64,000 nucleotides of DNA from an uncultured Ruminococcus sp. (GTDB lineage: Bacteria > Bacillota > Clostridia > Oscillospirales > Acutalibacteraceae): positions 133,695 through 197,694 of the forward strand of contig CAKSNZ010000002.1 in the NCBI GenBank assembly GCA_934476515.1, written 5' to 3'. A program made the position numbers and the translations under genes. The notes below the pieces were generated by a model. That model had not been told where the DNA came from and made no database searches. It saw nothing but the letters and a program-made list of their open reading frames with translations. The number at the start of each line of letters is the position of its first letter. The first letter of the stretch is position 1. Shown here one piece after another: positions 54,159 to 62,857 of this stretch.

Positions 54159-54803
54159 TTACATATCAACTATAAGCTGATTTGCAATATCCGCAAATGT
54201 ATCATAAACAGGCACACCGCATTGTTTCAACAGCTTTGGCGACTGCTGACCGCCAGAGAACAAAACACAGTCCACACCCAAACCACAGGCTGTTTCATAA
54301 TCATGTACCGTATCACCGATATACAAGGTCTGCTTAGGAGCAAACCCGTGTTCCAGCATATATCTTTTGCCACGCACGGTTTTGCTTTTCATTACGATAT
54401 TCTGTGTTCCAAGAATATCGTCAAAATAGTGTTCAATAGAAAACCGACGAGCATATTTTGTAATCTCAATTGTTTTGAAAGCCGAAAGGATAATCTGATT
54501 TTGATTTTCATTTGCAAAGGATCGCAATATCTCCTTAACGCCTGCGTGTAAATTTATTTTCTCGGAAAGCTGATCGTACAGTATTCCCCACTCGTCATCA
54601 ATCATCTCTACATTGTGCTTATTCAAGTCAAAGATCTTACTGTAAAAATTCACAATTGGAGTTTCAACATTTTCACGATAGTATTCTAACGTGATTGTCG
54701 GATAGCCGAATCGTTGAAGCAGAATATTTGTTGCTTCAACGGCAACAGGTGTGTCGTTGAGAATCGTTCCGTTCCAATCCCAAATAATATTTTTGTATTT
54801 CAT
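54159..54803 (-). CDS. HAD-family hydrolase (phosphoglycolate phosphatase-like)
   Basis: A 214-aa HAD phosphatase. Motif I is IIWDWNGTILND (D8 in W-D-W-N-G-T, nucleophile), motif II QIILSAFK, motif III the Lys region near KSKTVRGKRYML, motif IV ITLYIGDTVHDYETACGLGVDCVLFSGG. It has a helical cap between I and II (class I). The W-D-W-N-G-T form is common in phosphoglycolate phosphatase-like proteins in accessory regions. No strong ribosome site; it lies 11 bases after the ATPase gene. The substrate is unknown. Confidence 0.9.
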   Translation of the reverse strand: MKYKNIIWDWNGTILNDTPVAVEATNILLQRFGYPTITLEYYRENVETPIVNFYSKIFDLNKHNVEMIDDEWGILYDQLSEKINLHAGVKEILRSFANENQNQIILSAFKTIEITKYARRFSIEHYFDDILGTQNIVMKSKTVRGKRYMLEHGFAPKQTLYIGDTVHDYETACGLGVDCVLFSGGQQSPKLLKQCGVPVYDTFADIANQLIVDM

Positions 54804-54814
54804 TTATTCTATTC

Positions 54815-56011
54815 TCATTCCTTCCCGGCTAACCAATTACCTATATCGATAATCTGTATTCCCTCATACTGATAGGTTTCGTGGCGTGTTCTGGCAATCA
54901 GGATCTTCGGATATGCGTCTTTGATTTTCAGCAGCGGATCGACTTCTCTTTGGAAAGTGTCGGGACTGCTGATATTATCCGAGACCTGAATATAGATTTT
55001 TTCATCACGCTTGATCGCTACAAAATCTATTTCTTTCTTATACAGCACGCCGACATAGACCTCGTATTTTCTGCGCAGCAACTCTATGGCAACAATGTTT
55101 TCCGAAACTCTGCCGTAATCCAAATTCTTCGTGCCTAGCTTTGCGTAGCGGAAGGTATGGTCGCTGAGATAATACTTGTCATTCGTACTTAGATACTTTT
55201 TGCCCTTGATATCATATCGCCTGACTTTGTAAAAGGCAAACGCGTTGCAAAGGTACTCCAGATAGTTTGATACCGTCTTGTGATTAATTTTGTCTTGGTT
55301 ATTTGTCAGTGCGTTCGCAATATTGCGAGCAGACGACAGATTGGAGATATTATCCATCAGAAAATCAACAATCCTGTCCATCAAAACAGGGTTTCTGATT
55401 TTATACTTTTGACGAATATCGCGCAGAATCAGGGTGTTGAATACATCCTCGATGTAATCGTACTTTGCTTCTCTGTCACGGTAGAGGTATGAACCCGCCA
55501 TACCGCCCTCGGTGAGGTATCGGTCAAACGCCGAATAAACATCGTTCAGCTCATAATAAGTCAAAAACTCACGGAATGAGAAGGGATACACCTTGATTTC
55601 AAAGGTGCGTCCTGTGAACAAGGTCGCTAAATCCGAACTGAGCAGAAAGGCGTTTGAACCGGTGATATACATATCGCACTGCTCGGATGCGTGCAGGCTG
55701 TTGATGGTCAATTCAAAATTGGGACACATCTGGATTTCATCTATCAAAACAAAGTTTTCCGCGTCGGAGATATATCTGTCCTGAATATATTCGTTGAGGG
55801 TGTGGTATTCTTTTAAATCCTCAAATTTGCTGAGATTGTAATTGATATGAATGATATTGGCATTTGCATATTCGCTGTCAAGATACGTCTTGAACGCTTC
55901 CAGCAGCTTTGATTTACCGGAGCGGCGCACACCTGTGATCACCTTAATATCAGGTGTCCCGATAACATTTTTCAGCTTATCCAAGTACATCGTACGTTCT
56001 ATCAGTTTCAT
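54815..56011 (-). CDS. AAA_14 / DUF4143 ATPase
   Basis: A 398-aa ATPase of the AAA_14 plus DUF4143 type. Walker A is VITGVRRSGKSKLLEAF near residue 24; Walker B ENFVLIDEIQM near residue 90; YITGSNAFLLSSDLATLFTGR is the sensor region. DUF4143, with NKDY-like KKYLSTNDKYYLSDHTFRYA and YKKEIDFVAI, forms the C-terminal half and has a restriction-nuclease-like fold. Such proteins are very common in gut Bacillota; their role is not established. GAGGTG is before ATG 56011. Confidence 0.9.
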   Translation of the reverse strand: MKLIERTMYLDKLKNVIGTPDIKVITGVRRSGKSKLLEAFKTYLDSEYANANIIHINYNLSKFEDLKEYHTLNEYIQDRYISDAENFVLIDEIQMCPNFELTINSLHASEQCDMYITGSNAFLLSSDLATLFTGRTFEIKVYPFSFREFLTYYELNDVYSAFDRYLTEGGMAGSYLYRDREAKYDYIEDVFNTLILRDIRQKYKIRNPVLMDRIVDFLMDNISNLSSARNIANALTNNQDKINHKTVSNYLEYLCNAFAFYKVRRYDIKGKKYLSTNDKYYLSDHTFRYAKLGTKNLDYGRVSENIVAIELLRRKYEVYVGVLYKKEIDFVAIKRDEKIYIQVSDNISSPDTFQREVDPLLKIKDAYPKILIARTRHETYQYEGIQIIDIGNWLAGKE

Positions 56012-56043
56012 ACGATTCACCTCAATGTTAGTATAACAAAAAT

Positions 56044-56080
56044 ATTTCCCAAAATCAATATTTTTTTGATTTTGGGAAAT
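56044..56080 (-). terminator. Long AT-rich inverted repeat after the AbiG operon
   Basis: ATTTCCCAAAATCA (56044-56057) and TGATTTTGGGAAAT (56067-56080) are perfect 14-base arms. It may terminate the AbiG operon or act as operator of the ATPase gene. Confidence 0.7.
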
Positions 56081-56093
56081 AAAATAAAACTAA

Positions 56094-57323
56094 CTATTCT
56101 TTTTTGTTAATCTCAAAATAGGACTTGGCAACTTGAAACTTTTCTATGTTTTCTTCAAAATTATATGCATCCAGTTCGGATTCGTTTTGAAATAACAAAG
56201 TGGAAGTATAACGTCGTTTTTCATCATCAATATTGTCTAGATATAATGTAACTTTGCCATTCTCATTTTCCTCTATGTTTCTAAAAACACAGTTAAACAC
56301 ATAAGATCTATAAAACAAATCAAATTCTTCTTCATAGATATGAAAATGTTCTTGTCCTTCAAATGTTAAATAGATTGACTTGCCAATACTATTTTTGGTT
56401 GTATCATCAATATTCCAGTTACCGGAAATGGTATTGAAAGATTTATTCTCTCTGTATGGTACTTTGTTAACTAAACACTGGTAAAGCTTTTCCACTTCAT
56501 TTACAGTCTGAAAATCAACTTCGTTGCTGTTTGGTTTGAATTCTAAATTTAATACTGTTTCAATCTTTAATACTTTCTCCCAGTATTCAATTGTATCTTG
56601 TTCAAATCGATTCTTCTGAGAATCCATGTTTTTTAATCTAATTAAATTATTATCGATTTTAAGTCTTCCTGAAGAAAAAGCATTACATATTTTCATAGCC
56701 TTAATCAAAGTACATACTCTTTTAATCTTATCTGGATTAATTCTAATTGTAATACTAAAAAGAGAAGATTCTTCATTTATTTTTAGCCTAAAAAAGATAT
56801 AGTTATCACTTAATGATTCAAAAACTATTTCATGAACACTATCATTTGCAACTCTTTGTATATAAATTTGTTCACTAATATCATCACAAGAAAGTGTGAT
56901 TGCGTGGGGTTCAGGAAATGGTTGTGGTTGAATGTATTGAGTAAAGCTTTCACTATTCACATCAACGTACGGCGAAATAAAGAAATCGCTTAATGGTATC
57001 CTTTCTCCATTAATTAAAACCGTTTTCCCATCTTTGGTATCTATTCTCATTGGTACTTGTGAATTATTAATATATTCAAGGACATCTTGGAAAGAACAGT
57101 TTTTTCCTAATACTTGTTTTTGATGTTCATTAGGCTTGAAAACTAATTCGCCTATTGAGAAGTTTCCCTTTCCATCTGGAGATAAATGATAATTTCCATC
57201 TTTTGTTCTTCGGTATTCAACACCTTCCGGGAGTTTTTGGTTTAAGTAATCAACTAGAGCATCAGGGATTTGTGTCTTAGGCTCTTCTTTTGGTTTCATT
57301 ATTTTATTGAAATCCACAAACAT
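56094..57323 (-). CDS. abiGii: AbiGii-like abortive-infection protein
   Basis: A 409-aa protein in the AbiGii toxin position. MFVDFNKIMKPKEEPK, then IPDALVDYLNQKLPEGVEYRR, matches the start of AbiGii-family proteins. The rest is a beta-rich, charged protein without motifs I can name. ATG 57323 is preferred: it shares an A with the AbiGi stop (TAATG) and GGAGGGGG lies upstream, while the longer frame starts inside the neighbour. Paired with AbiGi it should form the bicistronic AbiG abortive-infection system known from Lactococcus. Assignment is by family likeness; distant homologue. Confidence 0.72.
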   Translation of the reverse strand: MFVDFNKIMKPKEEPKTQIPDALVDYLNQKLPEGVEYRRTKDGNYHLSPDGKGNFSIGELVFKPNEHQKQVLGKNCSFQDVLEYINNSQVPMRIDTKDGKTVLINGERIPLSDFFISPYVDVNSESFTQYIQPQPFPEPHAITLSCDDISEQIYIQRVANDSVHEIVFESLSDNYIFFRLKINEESSLFSITIRINPDKIKRVCTLIKAMKICNAFSSGRLKIDNNLIRLKNMDSQKNRFEQDTIEYWEKVLKIETVLNLEFKPNSNEVDFQTVNEVEKLYQCLVNKVPYRENKSFNTISGNWNIDDTTKNSIGKSIYLTFEGQEHFHIYEEEFDLFYRSYVFNCVFRNIEENENGKVTLYLDNIDDEKRRYTSTLLFQNESELDAYNFEENIEKFQVAKSYFEINKKE

Positions 57324-58138
57324 TAAAAATCCCCCTCCGATTCGCTCCAAATAATAATACTCGATATTAGTTTTAATTTGAGGTTTTCTTTTATATCCAG
57401 CTTGTTGATTGTTGAAGTGAGCATTACAAAATCTTCATTTGTTTCAACAATCAAATATTTAATATCTTCATATTCAAATTGTAAAGAAACATCTTTATAC
57501 GCTGTTAATGATTCAGTTAGTTTTGATATATAGTCATTGTTCATACCATTGCAGACTACTATAGGATCATAGTTTATTGGAGATAAATCTGGAATAAATC
57601 TCCATTCACATTCATCCGTAAAACATTTTTGATCTTCATTTTTTGTTATCCGATTTCGTGATATTCCAGAATCCGGTTTTGAGTACATTATTTCGTGCAA
57701 CATATAGTTTTTTAAATGTTTTTGTAGTTTAGCTTCTCTTTTACTTTTGTTTGATAAAGAATCATTAAATACTGTCGATAAATCTTTACACAAGCGTGAA
57801 TTAGGATTAATGTAGTGAATAGGCTGAATACCTTTTTTCATTCCCCAACTTTTTTGAAAAGCTATCCCACAGGCGCCATAATATTTTATATGCGCTGGTA
57901 AATCGTGAAGCCTAATATCACAAAAACATCTCATTGGTATCGCAATACGGTATATACCTTGAATGTTTAAATATTTAATATCTTCTTGGCAATACCTGGC
58001 TGGCATATATTTTTTGTTTATAATCTCTATTAACCATTCAACTCTCTCCATAAAATGAAAAAGAGTGTCCGGTTGCAACGTTGATGATATGTGTTCTTGT
58101 TCTATTGGGCTATTTACATTTAATAAAGTATTATCCAT
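57323..58138 (-). CDS. abiGi: AbiGi-like abortive-infection protein
   Basis: A 271-aa AbiGi-family protein, the presumed antitoxin/regulator of AbiG. TLFHFMERVEWLIEIINKKYMPARYCQED and IAIPMRCFCDIRLHDLPAHIKYYGACGIAFQKSWGMKKGIQPIHYI are the family blocks. It also resembles the wider DUF2971-like group. ATG 58138 has AAGGG about nine bases upstream; a TTG at 58156 is less likely. It is the first gene of a two-gene operon and overlaps AbiGii by one base. Confidence 0.8.
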   Translation of the reverse strand: MDNTLLNVNSPIEQEHISSTLQPDTLFHFMERVEWLIEIINKKYMPARYCQEDIKYLNIQGIYRIAIPMRCFCDIRLHDLPAHIKYYGACGIAFQKSWGMKKGIQPIHYINPNSRLCKDLSTVFNDSLSNKSKREAKLQKHLKNYMLHEIMYSKPDSGISRNRITKNEDQKCFTDECEWRFIPDLSPINYDPIVVCNGMNNDYISKLTESLTAYKDVSLQFEYEDIKYLIVETNEDFVMLTSTINKLDIKENLKLKLISSIIIWSESEGDF

Positions 58139-58156
58139 TTCCCATACCCTTGACAA

Positions 58157-58683
58157 AAAAGACTAATGAATTATATAATAAAACTGTTATAGCTTTCCTC
58201 TGCGCCTGTCTTGTGTTTTTTCACTTTTACTTTTTCTTAATATGCTATACGTAAGATTAATGAAACGCATTTAAAGCAAGGCAACTTTCAACACTACGCC
58301 TTACCCTATATTTACACTTCAATTATACTACGAAACAAATTATATATCAACAGCATGCAAGAATTTGTATTATAGAAAGAATAGAAGAACAAAACATATA
58401 TGCTTATTGACAAACAACTGTTCGATATTGATATAATCAAACCACAACCAAATAACCGCGAATGAACGAACAGATAAGAGATATGATATTAAAGCACATC
58501 GGAATGAAGATACAGCAAATCGTATCTTTATCTGATGTGCTTTTTGTTTTATCGACAAATTTGGTTCGTTTTTGCTTTATTCGGGTAGTATAATTATCCG
58601 CAGAAAATTTTTTTAAAAACAGGAAAAATATGGGGCTCTGAATCCAGTATATAGTAGAGCCCCTAAGAGAAAGAGGCTTTACC
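58157..58683. other. Long spacer with a strong hairpin and a palindrome, no gene
   Basis: This 527-base spacer holds no convincing gene. A long hairpin runs from AAAGCACATC (58491) to GATGTGCTTTTT (to 58545), a strong + strand terminator. TATAAT at 58589-58594 with a weak TTCGTT 18 bases upstream is a possible promoter. GGGGCTCT/AGAGCCCC (58632-58663) is a hairpin in the leader of the next gene. Confidence 0.6.
58491..58550 (+). terminator. Strong terminator hairpin upstream of the plasmid-like module
   Basis: About 20 base pairs join AAAGCACATC...AAGATAC with GTATCTTTATC...GATGTGCTTT; the loop is AGCAAATC and TTTTTGTTTT follows. No gene precedes it on this strand, so it may end a small RNA or shield the module. 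Confidence 0.75.
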
Positions 58684-59550
58684 GTGCTTAAACTGATTCA
58701 ATATGAAGGTACACCGTATTCAAAGTTAAGTTTCAAAAACATTCAACTTTTACCGTTATACTATTTCTTCCCCGAAGATATTATTAAGGCGCATCCAAAG
58801 GAATTCCAAAGTATTCCCCGTAACCCAAAGAACATATTGAGGGATAAAAAGGTCTTTGATTACGTCGAGAGTATGGAGTTTGCTGTTAAGGTGTGCGATA
58901 TAGTATCGGCGGCGGTTTGGCATTTTCTTGATATTCGGGCAAGTATGAAAAGCTTTTCGGCTGATGATCCGATTTGGCGGCTGACCTACAACGTGGAATG
59001 GTATCGTGAGGTTTTGGAGAAGGCGCACTATATCTATACTCCGGCATACCTATTTTCAAAAATCGACTACGATCTACCGTACACTCCGTGGCCGGTCTAT
59101 CAATTCGGGTATATTCAGACCTTGCCGATCGTTATGGAAAAGCACAATCTGTTAGAGATAATGGATTGCGTCAAAAAACACCGCTGCTTTGAGGATTTCG
59201 AGGATAATGTTGACAGTTTGCAAAAGAAGGCTTTTGAAGCGCAATGGTGGCACGAGCAAACTAAGCATCCTCAATATTCGTTGGAGGAATACGAAAACAA
59301 CCAAGCAGACGAAATTGATTATTCCGCCGACGTTGAGGAAAAGGTGGTGTCCCAAGAAACCATCAACGAGTTTACTGCGACGCTTGATGATACCGACAAG
59401 CGAATCCTTGAGCTTCGTATGGAGGGACGCACCTACGAGGAAATAGCGAAAGAGGTTGGCTTCAAAACGCCCAGTGCCGTTCAAAAGCGAATCAAGAAAA
59501 TCGGTGCGGCATATCAAAAGCACACCGAAACCGACATAGGCTACGATTAG
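58684..59550 (+). CDS. Sigma-70 region 4-like regulator of the mobile module
   Basis: A 288-aa protein. The N-terminal 190 residues are not recognised (PEDIIKAHPKEFQSIPRNPKNILRDK...). The C-terminal part, LDDTDKRILELRMEGRTYEEIAKEVGFKTPSAVQKRIKKIG, is a helix-turn-helix of the sigma-70 region 4 type. It is probably a transcription regulator. The GTG start at 58684 follows AGAGAAAGAGG. A GGGGCTCT/AGAGCCCC hairpin precedes it and may regulate it. GC is higher here than in the AbiG region, so a new mosaic segment begins. A 15-residue terminator-like GC-rich hairpin follows at about 59550-59580. Confidence 0.75.
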   Translation: MLKLIQYEGTPYSKLSFKNIQLLPLYYFFPEDIIKAHPKEFQSIPRNPKNILRDKKVFDYVESMEFAVKVCDIVSAAVWHFLDIRASMKSFSADDPIWRLTYNVEWYREVLEKAHYIYTPAYLFSKIDYDLPYTPWPVYQFGYIQTLPIVMEKHNLLEIMDCVKKHRCFEDFEDNVDSLQKKAFEAQWWHEQTKHPQYSLEEYENNQADEIDYSADVEEKVVSQETINEFTATLDDTDKRILELRMEGRTYEEIAKEVGFKTPSAVQKRIKKIGAAYQKHTETDIGYD

Positions 59551-59656
59551 CACCTGCTGAAAAGCGGGTGCTTTTTTGCGCCCGTGAATAATCAATTGCT
59601 TGAAAACTGCCCTCACTTTTCAGGGTAGTTTTACTATTTCAGGAGGTATTTTTATT

Positions 59657-60592
59657 ATGAAAAGTTATAAAGACAAAATCATCATCGGTATCGACCACGG
59701 TTACGGCAACATTAAAACCGCTAACCATTGTTTCAAGACCGGTATAACCACCCACGACAGTGAACCGCTGTTTACAAAGGATATGCTAACCTACAACGGC
59801 AAGTATTATCTGATTGGCGAAGGTCACAAGGAATTTCTGCCCGAAAAGCAGAACGACGAGGATTACTATATTCTCACGCTCGCCGCTATCGCAACCGAGC
59901 TTGCGGACGAAGGACTGACCGAAGCGGATGTGATTATCGCCGCAGGCTTGCCTTTAACTTGGACAAGCGGACAGAAAGCGGATTTTGCCGCATATCTGTC
60001 AAAGAACAAGGAGGTAAAGTACACTTTTCGGAATGTAAATTATCATATCCGAATCTGTGATGTAAAAATCTATCCGCAGGGTTATTCTGCGGTCGTGCCT
60101 ATCAAGTCAACGCTCAAAGGGTTGAGTATGGTAGCTGACATCGGCAACGGCACGATGAACACGCTTTATCTTGTCAACGGCAAACCGCAAAGCGGTAAGA
60201 TGTTCACCGAAAAGTTCGGCACTTATCAATGCACTCTCGCTATTCGTGAAGTCTTTATGTGCAAGACACGCCGAGAGCTGAACGACTATATCATCGACGA
60301 GGTGTTGCAGACAGGCACGGCAGATATTCTTGCTTCCGATTTGGAAATCATCACTGCTATTGCCGAGGAATATGTCGCTGAGATCTTCCGTCGCTTGCGT
60401 GAGCACGGCTATGATGAAAGTACGATGACGCTCTGCGTCTGCGGCGGTGGCGGTTGTCTGATCAAGAATTTTTATCACGGCAATCTCGACCGTGTAAAGT
60501 TCATTAACGACATCTGTGCCGCAGCTAAAGGCTATGAATATCTTGCAGACGTTTATCTGAGAGCCGAGGCGAAGAATGAAGGACGTGTATAA
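59657..60592 (+). CDS. ParM/StbA-type plasmid segregation actin
   Basis: A 311-aa actin-fold ATPase that would push element copies apart. IIIGIDHGYGNIKTANHCF is the phosphate 1 loop (D-x-G-x-x-N/T), AGLPLTW precedes the connect 1 region, MVADIGNGTMNTLYLVNG is phosphate 2 and LCVCGGGGCLIKNFYHG is the adenosine motif. AGGAGG lies eight bases before ATG 59657. The next gene overlaps it by 17 bases. The presence of ParM on an integrated element suggests that it also exists as a circle. Confidence 0.88.
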   Translation: MKSYKDKIIIGIDHGYGNIKTANHCFKTGITTHDSEPLFTKDMLTYNGKYYLIGEGHKEFLPEKQNDEDYYILTLAAIATELADEGLTEADVIIAAGLPLTWTSGQKADFAAYLSKNKEVKYTFRNVNYHIRICDVKIYPQGYSAVVPIKSTLKGLSMVADIGNGTMNTLYLVNGKPQSGKMFTEKFGTYQCTLAIREVFMCKTRRELNDYIIDEVLQTGTADILASDLEIITAIAEEYVAEIFRRLREHGYDESTMTLCVCGGGGCLIKNFYHGNLDRVKFINDICAAAKGYEYLADVYLRAEAKNEGRV

Positions 60593-60908
60593 AATGACAG
60601 TACGCTTTGACCTAACCGACGCCCGAGAGCGTTATCTTGCAGAGTATATGCAGACGCTGGATGTGAAGAAGTATCAATCCCGCAATCAGTTTGTGTTAGA
60701 TGCGATCGCAGACTATGTGGATTTGCAGTCGATCACCCGAGAGCAGCACGATGAGGATATCCGAAGCATTATCCGTGAAGAAATGCGGGCTTGCTTTGCC
60801 GAAGCAAACTTCGCTCCGCAGCCTATGACAAACGCTCCGGCACTGACCGCAGAACAACAGGAAGAAGCCGAACAAGATATTATGGACGACCTTAAACTGT
60901 TTGATTGA
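60576..60908 (+). CDS. ParR-like ribbon-helix-helix partner of ParM
   Basis: A 110-aa protein (up to two residues shorter if a later start is used). The N-terminal part TVRFDLTDARERYLAEYMQTL...RNQFVLDAIADYV is a ribbon-helix-helix of the kind that binds a centromere. The C-terminal half is acidic (EEAEQDIMDDLKLFD), suited to contact the actin. It overlaps parM by 17 bases, as ParR genes do. Binding sites may be the ACGGCAAATTTCAA repeats just downstream. Confidence 0.75.
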   Translation: MKDVYKMTVRFDLTDARERYLAEYMQTLDVKKYQSRNQFVLDAIADYVDLQSITREQHDEDIRSIIREEMRACFAEANFAPQPMTNAPALTAEQQEEAEQDIMDDLKLFD

Positions 60909-61149
60909 CGGCACGATGACGGCAAATTTCAAGACCGATATTAAAATTTACGGCAAAATGCCGTCATATCAAGATAGTATTTTAATCAACAGCATAAGGC
61001 ACAGAAGAACGGTTGGAATTAACACTCCGTGGCTGTGTCTTATACTGTAGCAAGCAGGGAATTTGTACGGCAAATTTCAAATACAACAGCTCCAAAGCTG
61101 TTGCAAATCTTTAGGGACACCCTAACACCCGAAGAAAGAAGGTATATTT
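60909..61149. repeat. Direct and inverted repeats: candidate centromere and oriT region
   Basis: ACGGCAAATTTCAA occurs exactly at 60919-60932 and 61067-61080, with a partial copy near 60950. ATGACGGCA (60916) pairs with TGCCGTCAT (60959-60967). CAACAGCT/AGCTGTTG (about 61084-61103) and TTAGGG/CCCTAA (61110-61124) lie before mobC. The region sits between the parMR-like pair and the mobilisation genes, so it may hold both parC and oriT; neither is proven. Confidence 0.55.
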
Positions 61150-61506
61150 TTGAACGATAAAAATGCAAGAATCGAGCTGCGAGTTACGCAGTCCGAGAAA
61201 AAGAAGATAGCCCGGCTCGCCGAGAGCTGCGGCTTATCTCAATCCGAATATATCAGACAAAGGACATTGGGCTATGCGCCGAGGACGGTGCAACCTGATG
61301 TCTTTTTTGATTTCTATCAAACGCTCTGCCGTTTGTGTGACGAGGTTGCCGATAAGGTATCACCTGAAACCGAACGAAAGCTGCTTGAAGTCGTAGACGA
61401 AATCCAACATCGTCTACTTCTGCCGGAGAAATCCTCTGCCAAGCAAATCTGTAAGGAGGCAACGACGTGGCAACAACAGGCTTCTGGCCCGTCAAAGGAC
61501 GGCTAA
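61150..61506 (+). CDS. MobC-like relaxosome protein
   Basis: A 118-aa accessory mobilisation protein. NARIELRVTQSEKKKIARLAESCGLSQSEYIRQRTLGY is the ribbon-helix-helix opening of MobC-like relaxosome proteins, which help melt oriT DNA. A helical C-terminal half follows (FYQTLCRLCDEVADKVSPETERKLLEVVDEI). It starts at TTG 61150 with AGAAAGG upstream. It overlaps the relaxase start by about 40 bases. Confidence 0.85.
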   Translation: MNDKNARIELRVTQSEKKKIARLAESCGLSQSEYIRQRTLGYAPRTVQPDVFFDFYQTLCRLCDEVADKVSPETERKLLEVVDEIQHRLLLPEKSSAKQICKEATTWQQQASGPSKDG

Positions 61507-62857
61507 AAGATGTTATCAATTACGCTGAAAATCCTGATAAAACTATCGAGCGCAAATATCTTGATGATGACTTAGCTGTCGCTCTCAATTACGTTGAGAA
61601 CAGCGACAAAACCGACCAAACAATGTACGTCAGTGGAATAAACTGTCCGAAGAAAAGGGCTTACGAGCAGATGATGACCACAAAGCGACGTTTCGGTAAG
61701 CTCGGCGGAAATGTAGCGTATCACGGTTATCAGAGCTTTCAGGCAGGAGAAGTCACGCCCGAAGAAGCGCACCAAATCGGCATTGAAACCGCCAAGCGAA
61801 TGTGGGGTAATGATTATGAGATAGTTGTTACGACACATCTGAATACGGCAAACCTACACAATCATATCGTCGTAAATAGTGTATCGTTTCGCACTGGACG
61901 GAAGTTTGAAAATCATATTTTCGACCATTACAAGCTGCGTGAGATTTCCGACGAGATCTGTCGTGAATATGGAAAATCCGTGCTTGAAAACGCTCCGTTC
62001 TACGGCGGCGACAAGGCGTATTGGGTACGCAAAAGTGGGCGAATACCACACAAGGATATGCTGCAGCACGATGTTGATGAAGCCTTAGCCTGTACAATCA
62101 AACCATTTGATTTTGAATTATATCTTCGCTCGGCTATCAGTTTGTGCGGAATTTCAAATATCAGCATCCGTCGGTGATTGCTCCCGACTGGCAAAAGCCT
62201 GTCAGGTTAAGCAGTCTCGGCAAGGATTATTCCAGAGAAGCGATACTCAGGCGGCTACAATCTCAGCGTGAAGATAAATACTTTGTGGATTTCTATACAC
62301 CGAAATCGTTTTATCAGCGCCAGCCGCTAATTGTGCGGATAAGGGATTTTGAGAAAAGAACAGAGCCCGATGTTATCACGGCGCTGTTTGAGCTTATCAT
62401 CACTATCGCAAAACTCATCTCAGGCAACAACGTCCAAAAGCGTGATTACCGTCCGGTATCACCAGAGCTGCGGGAAGAAATCAGAAATCTTGACCGAACG
62501 CTGGCGGAATATCATTTTCTCCGTGACCACAATGTGGAATGCGCAGAGGATTTCGTATCTTGCCGAAAGGAAATCACCGAGCAAATCAAGGCTTATGAAA
62601 CCGAGCGTCAGCACATTCGCAACCGAATCCGCAGAGCAAAATCACCCGAAGAAAATAATTTTCTTAAAGAACAATGCAGAGAAATCACAAAAAAGCTGAC
62701 ACCCTTGCGCAAGCAGCTCATTATCTGCGAGCGCATTGAAAACAAAGTGCCTCGACTCCGTGCTTTGATAGAACAGGAAAAGCAGCTGGAGCAAGGCAGA
62801 TACAAGTACAAATATTATCACCAAAATAAAACGAAACAAAGGAGTTACGAAAGATGA
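61467..62857 (+). pseudogene. MobP-type relaxase, frameshifted
   Basis: This relaxase should nick oriT for conjugative transfer. The first frame (GTG 61467 after AAGGAGG) carries the family marks TTGFWPVKGRLKDVINYAENPDKT and the metal-binding HLNTANLHNHIVVNS. It stops at TGA 62175-62177. The expected continuation FVRNFKYQHPSVIAPDWQKPVRLSSLG lies in another frame that runs on to 62857. The frames join at about 62130 (CGCTCGGCTATCAG), where one missing base explains the shift; adding one base restores L-R-x-G-Y-Q-F-V-R. The C-terminal half is coiled-coil-like. Mobilisation in cis is therefore probably lost, unless another relaxase acts. Confidence 0.85.

Noticed and set aside
58370..58558. Minus-strand frame of 62 codons
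   Set aside because: It is the antisense of the long terminator hairpin and lacks a ribosome site.
61572..62194. Minus-strand frames opposite the relaxase
   Set aside because: Shadows in GC-richer DNA; the relaxase motifs on the plus strand explain the region.
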